Positions 58,273 to 64,000 of a DNA stretch of 64,000 nt are shown here, in pieces. Location of the stretch: positions 62,001 to 126,000 of the forward strand of contig JACJZH010000004.1 of NCBI GenBank assembly GCA_020635695.1, read 5' to 3'. Source of the stretch: Flavobacteriales bacterium. Lineage in GTDB: Bacteria > Bacteroidota > Bacteroidia > Flavobacteriales_F > PHOS-HE28. The translations under genes were made by a program, and so were the position numbers. Under the pieces are notes generated by a model, which saw nothing but the letters and a program-made list of their open reading frames with translations, searched no databases and was not told the origin of the DNA. The stretch's first letter is position 1. The number at the start of each line of letters is the position of its first letter.

Positions 58273-59601
58273 TCAACGGGCCTGCCCCAGGTGCTGTGGA
58301 GCAGTGAATTCCACCCGGTAGATGTCGTCCATGCCAAGGCCACCCGGCCGCACGGAGCAGAAATAGCCCGTGCTGCCATCCGGCATCAGCACGAAGAACA
58401 GGTCATCGTCCGCTGAGTTGATCGGCCAGCCCAGGTTCTCCGGACGGCTCCACCGGCCATCGGTGAACGTGCTGCGGAAGATGTCGTAGCCGCCCATGGT
58501 GGTGTGACCCTTGCTGCTGAAGTAGATGGTGTTCCCGTCAGGGGTCACGAACACCCCCTCCTCATCGTAGGAGCTGTTGACGTCCGGGCCGAGGTTCTCG
58601 GCAGGCCCCCAGGAGTTGGTCTCCGCGATCCATCGGCTGCGGAAGATGTCCTGACCGCCGAGTCCTTCCTCGCCGCGATCGCTCACGAAATAGGTCCACT
58701 GGCCATCGGCAGTGGTCCAGGCACTGGATTCCTGCAACTTGGTGTTGAGGCCTTCCAACGGTTCCGGCGCGCCCCAGACACCGTTCACCTGGGTGCTCCG
58801 GTGGATGTCGCCCATGCCGGGCCCATCGCGGAACACCAGCATCGTGCTGCCATCGGCGGAAAGCCCCAGCGTGGCGTCGTTGCCCTTGCTGTTCAACGGC
58901 TCGGGGAGCGGCGCCGGAGCGGTCCACTTGTCCCCTTCGAGCGTGCTGGCGTAGATGTCCTCGAAGTATTCGTTGGTCACCTTGTTCCGTTTGCCGCCGG
59001 TGGTGCCGGCGCGGCGGGAGGTGAAGTAGAGCGTGGATCCATCCGCGGTGGGCAGCGGACCGTAGTCGGCATGGGCCGAATTGATGCCCGGCACCAGGGC
59101 CACCTCGGCCGGGATCGGGGAGGCGGACAGCGATCGGCCGTTCCGGCATTCGGCGATGTACCGGTCGGCCCGGTTGTACATCGGTTCGGGATCGGGGATG
59201 CCCAACGACCGCTGCTTGTGTTCCTCGAACGCCGTGATGGCGGCGTCCCATTCCCCGTTCAGCTGCAGGGCAAAACCCAGCAGGAAGTGCACACGGGGCA
59301 TGTCGGGCGCCAGCTCGGCAGCCTTGCGGAAGTAGGTCAGCGACTCATGGCGCTGCGCCCCGTTCAGGTGGCAGAGGCCGATCTTCACCAGCACCTCGGC
59401 GTTCTCCGGCTGGAGGGCCAGCGCCTGTTCGTAGGCCACCAGGGCCTGGTCGATGTCGAGCCCACCTCCGTCATAGGCCTTGTCGCCGCGCTTCACCGCA
59501 TCGGCGAACTCCTTGTCGGGGCCGCTACCATCCTGCGCTTGCAGCAGCATGGCCGGCAACAGGAACAGGGACAGGAACAGGGTCGTGCGATGCATCTTCA
59601 T
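58273..59601 (-). CDS. TPR and PD40 (WD40-like) repeat exported protein
   Basis: A 442-residue protein with signal peptide MKMHRTTLFLSLFLLPAMLL. Residues about 30-140 are TPR repeats (AYEQALALQPENAEVLVKIG, ESLTYFRKAAELAPDMPRVH). The rest is PD40 beta-propeller (GSTLYFTSRRAGTTGG, GQWTYFVSDRGEEGLGGQDI, NTIYFSSKGHTTMGGYDIFR). This layout resembles the N-terminal part of PorE-like OmpA family proteins of the T9SS, but the OmpA peptidoglycan-binding domain is absent here. It may be a periplasmic scaffold or a paralogue. The ATG at 59595 is an alternative start. Convergent with the T9SS gene, 7 nt apart. Confidence 0.8.
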   Translation of the reverse strand: MKMHRTTLFLSLFLLPAMLLQAQDGSGPDKEFADAVKRGDKAYDGGGLDIDQALVAYEQALALQPENAEVLVKIGLCHLNGAQRHESLTYFRKAAELAPDMPRVHFLLGFALQLNGEWDAAITAFEEHKQRSLGIPDPEPMYNRADRYIAECRNGRSLSASPIPAEVALVPGINSAHADYGPLPTADGSTLYFTSRRAGTTGGKRNKVTNEYFEDIYASTLEGDKWTAPAPLPEPLNSKGNDATLGLSADGSTMLVFRDGPGMGDIHRSTQVNGVWGAPEPLEGLNTKLQESSAWTTADGQWTYFVSDRGEEGLGGQDIFRSRWIAETNSWGPAENLGPDVNSSYDEEGVFVTPDGNTIYFSSKGHTTMGGYDIFRSTFTDGRWSRPENLGWPINSADDDLFFVLMPDGSTGYFCSVRPGGLGMDDIYRVEFTAPQHLGQAR

Positions 59602-59704
59602 GGTGGAAGGCGTCCAATTCGCCGCCCCTTGCAACGGAAGCCCCCGGAAAAAGTTCCGCCGCATGGGGCCCGACTATCTTCGGCCCCACTGAACGCAACG
59701 CGCC

Positions 59705-60811
59705 ATGGCCAAGAAGAAGACCGCCGGCAAGTCCATCCTGAAGCCCGCCTCGCTCGAGTTCCTCGAAGCCTACATCAACAACCCCTCGCCCACCGGGTTC
59801 GAGAGCGGTGGCCAGCAGCTCTGGCTGGACCGCATCCGCCCCTGGGTGGACGAGCACATCGTGGACCCCTACGGCACGGTGGTGGGCGTGATCAACCCCG
59901 CTGCGAAGTTCAAGGTGGTGATCGAGGCGCACGCGGACGAGATCAGCTGGTTCGTCCACTACATCACCAAGGAGGGGTTCATCTACGTGAAGCGCAACGG
60001 CGGCAGCGACCACCAGATCGCGCCCAGCAAGCGCGTGAACATCCACACCGACAAGGGCATCGTGAAGGCCGTGTTCGGCTGGCCCGCGATCCATGTGCGC
60101 ACCCCGGGCAAGGACGAGCAGTCGCCCAGCCTGGAGAACATCTTCCTGGACTGCGGCTGCAGCAGCCGCGAGGAGGTGGAGAAGCTCGGCGTGCACGTGG
60201 GCTGCGTGATCACCTACGAGGACGAGTTCATGGTGCTGAATGACCGGTTCTTCACCGGCCGTGCCCTGGACAACCGCATCGGCGGCTTCATGATCAGTGA
60301 GGTGGCCCGCCTGCTGCATGAGGAGAAGGCGAAGCTCCCCTTCGGCCTGTACATCGTGAACGCCGTGCAGGAGGAAGTGGGCCTGCGCGGGGCCGAGATG
60401 ATCGTGGAGCGCATCCGGCCCGACCTGGCCATCGTGACGGACGTGACGCACGACACGCAGACGCCCATGATGAACAAGGTGAAGAGCGGGGACATCGCCT
60501 GCGGGCAGGGTCCGGTGCTGAGCTACGCGCCCGCCGTGCACAACAAGCTCCTGCGGCATGTGGTGAACGTGGCGGAGAAGCAGAAGATCCCCTTCCAGCG
60601 CCTGGCCGCCAGCCGCGCCACGGGCACCGACACCGATGCCTTCGCCTACGGCGCCGCCGGTGTGCCCAGCACGCTCATCAGCCTGCCGCTGCGCTACATG
60701 CACACCACCGTGGAAAGCGTGCACCGCGACGACGTGGAGCACGTGATCCGGCTGATCCATGCCACCGTGCGCTCGCTGAAGGCCGGCATGGACATGCGCT
60801 ACCTGAAGTGA
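59705..60811 (+). CDS. M42 family metallopeptidase
   Basis: A 368-residue glutamyl aminopeptidase/endoglucanase-type (M42) enzyme with two zinc ions, acting in the cytoplasm on peptides. Motifs: VVIEAHADEISWFV (first metal His and Asp), GRALDNRIGGFM, NAVQEEVGLRGAEM (catalytic Glu pair), IVTDVTHDTQTP (metal Asp), and the C-terminal YMHTTVESVHRDDVEHV (metal His). These cover all five expected ligands. TATCTTCG about 20 nt upstream is a -7-like box. It is followed 16 nt later by a membrane protein gene. Confidence 0.92.
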   Translation: MAKKKTAGKSILKPASLEFLEAYINNPSPTGFESGGQQLWLDRIRPWVDEHIVDPYGTVVGVINPAAKFKVVIEAHADEISWFVHYITKEGFIYVKRNGGSDHQIAPSKRVNIHTDKGIVKAVFGWPAIHVRTPGKDEQSPSLENIFLDCGCSSREEVEKLGVHVGCVITYEDEFMVLNDRFFTGRALDNRIGGFMISEVARLLHEEKAKLPFGLYIVNAVQEEVGLRGAEMIVERIRPDLAIVTDVTHDTQTPMMNKVKSGDIACGQGPVLSYAPAVHNKLLRHVVNVAEKQKIPFQRLAASRATGTDTDAFAYGAAGVPSTLISLPLRYMHTTVESVHRDDVEHVIRLIHATVRSLKAGMDMRYLK

Positions 60812-60827
60812 ACCCGGGCCGAGCGGC

Positions 60828-61418
60828 ATGGCCTGGGAGCTGGACGACAACGTGAGCGGGGCCCTGCACTTCGCGGGGGTGGCCCTGCTGGTGCTGGTGC
60901 TTCCGCTGGTGCTGCTCGGGCTGTCGGACCGTTGGGATGAAGGCCGTTCGGCCGAAGCGGGGAACGACCTGCATGCCTTCCGGAACGGATACCTGGGCCT
61001 TCCTCCGGATGCCACCGTGCCGGGTACGGAAGGACGTGCCTCGCGACTGACACTGGCCTTGGCGGCGAGCCTGGGCCTGGGAGCCGCGGCCGCCGGTCTC
61101 GCCGCCCTGTTCCCGGCCAGCGACCGCTTCCACCGGGAACGCCGGGCCCTGCGCCTGGGACGCCCCGTGTTCCTGGCCCTGGCGTTGTGGGGAGTGGTCT
61201 CCGCCCTGTGCTGGCCGATGACCTCCTACCGCATGGAAGGGCAGGAATTGAAGGTGACCGCACGCCCTGGCTGGGGTCCCTGGGTCTGGCCCATGGGTGA
61301 GGAAGGCCGCCACCCCGTGGAGGCACTGGAACGGGTCACGCGACCCGACGACCGCACCGACCTGGTGGTCCGGACCTCCGAAGGGGTCATCGTGATCGGT
61401 ACGGGCTCCCTGCCTTGA
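60828..61418 (+). CDS. Membrane protein of unknown function
   Basis: A 196-residue protein with an N-terminal helix (GALHFAGVALLVLVLPLVLL), a second at about 73-95 (LTLALAASLGLGAAAAGLAA) and a third near 110-130 (GRPVFLALALWGVVSALCWP), then a soluble C-terminal part ending in a beta-rich VRTSEGVIVIGTGSLP. No family recognised. It lies 16 nt after the M42 peptidase gene and 46 nt before the GNAT gene, so it is likely in the same transcript as one or both. GC-rich and codon-typical. Confidence 0.65.
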   Translation: MAWELDDNVSGALHFAGVALLVLVLPLVLLGLSDRWDEGRSAEAGNDLHAFRNGYLGLPPDATVPGTEGRASRLTLALAASLGLGAAAAGLAALFPASDRFHRERRALRLGRPVFLALALWGVVSALCWPMTSYRMEGQELKVTARPGWGPWVWPMGEEGRHPVEALERVTRPDDRTDLVVRTSEGVIVIGTGSLP

Positions 61419-61464
61419 CGGGCTTGCGCGGCATCCTTCCAACCCGGTAACTTGGCTTTCGGTC

Positions 61465-61926
61465 ATGCGCATCCGCTTCATCCGTGCCCGCGAGACCTGG
61501 CCGCTCAGGCACCGGGTGCTTCGCCCACACCAGGAGCTCGAGGACTGCGACTTCCCCAACGATCGGAACCCGGACAGCTTCCACCTGGGTGCGTTCGAGC
61601 AGGACGAGCTGGTGGGCATCGCCTCCTTCTATGCCGAGCGGAACGAGCAGGTGAAGGGTTGGAAGCAGTACCGATTGAGGGGCATGGCCGTGGCTCCCGA
61701 ACTGCAGGGGCGGGGAATCGGCCGGAAGCTGGTGCTGGTGGCACTGGACCACCTGGAGGCGCGCCATGCGGACAGCCTCTGGTGCAACGCGCGCACCCGG
61801 GCGGCCGAGTTCTACGGAACGATGGGGTTCACCAGCGTCGGGGAACCGTTCGACATCCCCGGCATCGGTGAGCATTACGTGATGAGCAGGCAGGTCCTGC
61901 TGCCCGCACCTCCCGCCGGGGGTTGA
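61465..61926 (+). CDS. GNAT family N-acetyltransferase
   Basis: A 153-residue GCN5-related acetyltransferase. The acetyl-CoA site is GMAVAPELQGRGIGRKLVLV (motif A, Q/R-x-x-G-x-G/A); motif B follows with LWCNARTRAAEFYGTMGF. FYAERNEQVKGWKQYRLRGM precedes it. Substrate unknown; in this subgroup, small molecules or proteins are both possible. TAACTTGG about 10 nt upstream is a weak -7-like box. The C-terminal SRQVLLPAPPAGG tail is likely disordered. Confidence 0.9.
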   Translation: MRIRFIRARETWPLRHRVLRPHQELEDCDFPNDRNPDSFHLGAFEQDELVGIASFYAERNEQVKGWKQYRLRGMAVAPELQGRGIGRKLVLVALDHLEARHADSLWCNARTRAAEFYGTMGFTSVGEPFDIPGIGEHYVMSRQVLLPAPPAGG

Positions 61927-62034
61927 AGCGGCCAACCGTTCGTCACGCTTCCGGGTCGTTCATGGATCGCCAGGGCCTACCTAAGGGTGGAACCCGGACC
62001 TTGTGTCCTTAAAGCACCAAGAACACCCCTACGC

Positions 62035-64000
62035 ATGCGCCCCGACCGATCGATCCTTCTGCTCTCCGGTGTCCTGCTGCTCGCTTCCTGCGGAGGCGGC
62101 GGTGAGGAGCCCATGGCCGCCGACAAAGGCACACCACCTCCGGTGATCCCCATGGAGGACTTCTTCAAGAACCCCGAACAGGTCAGCTTCCGGATCTCCC
62201 CGGACGGCAGCCACATCAGCTACCGGGCGCCCTGGAAGGACCGCATGAACATCTTCGTGAAGGAGCTGGCCTCCGGCGAAGTGACCCAGGTGACCCGCGA
62301 CACCGTGCGCGACGTGGGTGGCTACTTCTGGAAGGGCGACCGCATCATCTACAGCCGGGACATCAATGGCGATGAGAACTTCATCGTGTTCAGCGCGGCC
62401 ACCGATGGCAGCGACGTGAAGGCCCTGACCCCGGAGGCGGACGTGCGTGCCGGCACCCTCGACGACCTGCATGGCGTGGACGGCATGGAGAAGCACATCA
62501 TCGTGCAGATGAACGAGCGGAACCCGGAGGTCTTCGACCCCTGGTTGGTGAACATCGAGACCGGCGAGCGCAGGCAGCTGGTGGACAACAGCGAGAACTA
62601 CCAGAGCTGGATCACCGACCATGACGGGGTGATCCGTATCGCCACCCGCACGGACGGCGTCTCCACCACCCTCTTCCACCGCGCCAGTGCCGATGCCCCC
62701 TTCGAGGCCTTCAAGACCGTGAGCTTCAAGGACGAGTTCAGCCCGCTCTTCTTCACCTTCGACAACAAGAACCTCTTCGTCTCCACCAACCTGGGCGGGC
62801 GCGACAAGGCCGCCGTGGTCGAGTACGACCTGGCCGGTGATACCGAGCTGCGCGAGATCTACGCGAACCCGGACTACGACGTGCAGGGGCTGGACTACAG
62901 CCGCAAACGCCAGGTGCTCACCATGGCCTACTACGCCGGCTGGAAGCAGGAGCGCGTGTTCCTGGACGAGGAGACGAAGGCCATGTACGCCAAGATGGCC
63001 CCCCGCTTCGAGGACAAGGAGTTCTGGATCTATGGCGAGGACGACGACGAGACCAAGTTCATGGTCTGGGCCGGCGACGACCGCGATCCCGGCCAGTACT
63101 ACTTCTACGACGCCGCTGCCGACGACCTGCAGGAGGTGGCCACCCCCTACCCCTGGCTATACCCTTCCCAGCTCGCCGAGATGCGTCCGATCCAGTACAC
63201 CAGCCGCGACGGGCTCACGATCCACGGCTACCTGACCCTGCCCCAGGGCCGCGAACCCAAGGCACTTCCCGTGGTGGTGAACCCGCACGGCGGCCCCTGG
63301 GCACGTGATGAGTGGGGCTACAACCCCGAGGTGCAGATGCTGGCCAACCGTGGCTACGCGGTGCTGCAGATGAACTTCCGCGGCAGCACGGGCTATGGCC
63401 GCAAGTTCTGGGAAGCCAGCTTCAAGCAGTGGGGGCGCGCCATGCAGGACGACATCACCGACGGCGTGAACTGGCTAATCGACCAGGGCATCGCCGACCC
63501 GGACCGCATCGCGATCTACGGTGGCAGCTACGGCGGGTACGCCACCCTGGCCGGGATCACCTTCACGCCCGAACTGTACGCCTGTGCCGTGGACTACGTG
63601 GGCGTGAGCAACCTGTTCACCTTCATGCGCACCATCCCTCCCTACTGGAAGCCCTACCTGGACATGATGCATGAGATGGTGGGCGACCCGGCCACCGACA
63701 GCGTGATGATGGCCGCGGCCTCCCCCGTGTTCCATGTGGACAAGATCCAGGTGCCGCTGTTCATCGCCCAGGGTGCCAATGACCCACGCGTGGTGAAGGC
63801 CGAGAGCGACCAGGTGGTCGAGGCCTTGAAGGAACGCGGTGTGGATGTGGAGTACATGGTGAAGGACGATGAAGGCCACGGCTTCCGCAAGGAGGAGAAC
63901 CGGTTCGATTTCTATGGGGCCATGGAGAGCTTCCTGGACGAGCACATCGGAAGCGGGTACAAGCCCGCGCAGGCTTCCGACGAAAAGGGAGCCGGCACCG
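62035..64000 (+). CDS. S9 family peptidase (prolyl oligopeptidase type) lipoprotein, cut by window edge
   Basis: The first 655 residues of an S9 serine peptidase (DPP4/acylaminoacyl-type). The signal peptide ends in LLLASCGGGG, a lipobox with Cys at about residue 19, so it is lipid-anchored, likely in the periplasm or at the outer membrane. A beta-propeller spans about 40-390 (VSFRISPDGSHISYRAPWKD, VGGYFWKGDRIIYSRD). The alpha/beta catalytic domain follows: VVVNPHGGPWARDEWGYNPE, nucleophile IYGGSYGGYATLAG (Ser), acid GANDPRV (Asp) and DDEGHGF (His), so the full triad is present. The frame is still open at 64000. Confidence 0.93.
   Translation, partial: MRPDRSILLLSGVLLLASCGGGGEEPMAADKGTPPPVIPMEDFFKNPEQVSFRISPDGSHISYRAPWKDRMNIFVKELASGEVTQVTRDTVRDVGGYFWKGDRIIYSRDINGDENFIVFSAATDGSDVKALTPEADVRAGTLDDLHGVDGMEKHIIVQMNERNPEVFDPWLVNIETGERRQLVDNSENYQSWITDHDGVIRIATRTDGVSTTLFHRASADAPFEAFKTVSFKDEFSPLFFTFDNKNLFVSTNLGGRDKAAVVEYDLAGDTELREIYANPDYDVQGLDYSRKRQVLTMAYYAGWKQERVFLDEETKAMYAKMAPRFEDKEFWIYGEDDDETKFMVWAGDDRDPGQYYFYDAAADDLQEVATPYPWLYPSQLAEMRPIQYTSRDGLTIHGYLTLPQGREPKALPVVVNPHGGPWARDEWGYNPEVQMLANRGYAVLQMNFRGSTGYGRKFWEASFKQWGRAMQDDITDGVNWLIDQGIADPDRIAIYGGSYGGYATLAGITFTPELYACAVDYVGVSNLFTFMRTIPPYWKPYLDMMHEMVGDPATDSVMMAAASPVFHVDKIQVPLFIAQGANDPRVVKAESDQVVEALKERGVDVEYMVKDDEGHGFRKEENRFDFYGAMESFLDEHIGSGYKPAQASDEKGAGT

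Overview
The window is about 64 kb of GC-rich bacterial chromosome. It looks like a member of the Bacteroidota, most likely a GC-rich Flavobacteriales-type lineage. The reasons: several secreted proteins end in type IX secretion (T9SS) type A or type B sorting domains; promoters follow the Bacteroidota -7 consensus TAnnTTTG; there is a TonB-dependent receptor with an N-terminal carboxypeptidase-D-like domain, a fused E1 alpha/beta 2-oxoacid dehydrogenase, a BlaI/M56-TonB pair, a bacillithiol gene (bshB1), and EttA. Lineage assignment is inference. No rRNA, CRISPR array or intact transposase was seen.

Layout: 1-2.2 kb holds the start of hisS (cut by the window edge), a Cys-type glutathione peroxidase lipoprotein and bshB1 overlapping it. 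2.2-6.6 kb (minus) is a small envelope-glycan cluster: flippase, formyltransferase/glycosyltransferase-like fusion, GT4 glycosyltransferase. A repetitive, pyrimidine-rich spacer splits it. tRNA-His follows, with a partial duplicate of its 3' end. 7-9.8 kb is a redox/stress block: 1-Cys peroxiredoxin, CDF metal transporter, Crp/Fnr regulator, a 30-residue membrane peptide and a DUF2892 protein. Two matching GTGAC-n4-GTCAC palindromes sit at the class II activator position. 9.9-12.6 kb carries tandem NhaD antiporters. 12.6-16.4 kb (minus) is a GreB-like factor, EttA and a polytopic membrane protein. 16.6-18.7 kb is an apparently autoregulated padR-pspC pair. 18.8-23.8 kb holds a DksA-like zinc finger protein, an agmatinase-family enzyme, the fused E1, and a DUF4160/DUF2442 pair followed by a broken second copy of the E1 3' end.

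24-29.9 kb (minus) holds two large T9SS cargo proteins and a probable beta-helix protein. 30-35 kb holds an alpha/beta hydrolase and a 1417-residue AsmA-like protein. 35-37 kb is a Spy-like protein, an M56-TonB sensor and BlaI. 37.1-39.8 kb is an anomalous, partly AT-rich, gene-poor island containing a decayed tyrosine recombinase. 39.8-43 kb returns to normal sequence: a membrane protein, DUF3703, a Rieske protein and tryptophan 2,3-dioxygenase.

43-64 kb has three more T9SS cargo proteins, a beta-CASP metallo-beta-lactamase protein, a TonB-dependent receptor, a GT39-like protein, murQ, a Nudix/mnmD pair, a TPR-PD40 protein, an M42 aminopeptidase, a GNAT enzyme and an S9 peptidase lipoprotein cut by the right edge.

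The clearest themes are regulatory architecture and genome plasticity. Many -7 boxes lie 4-30 nt from start codons, which predicts very short or absent leaders; two share bases with the upstream stop codon. One 18-bp perfect palindrome carries a -7 box for each of two divergent genes. I found no convincing new multi-gene defence or biosynthetic system. The best leads are the Crp/Fnr mini-regulon, the DUF4160/DUF2442 insertion scar, the tRNA-His scar and the integrase island.
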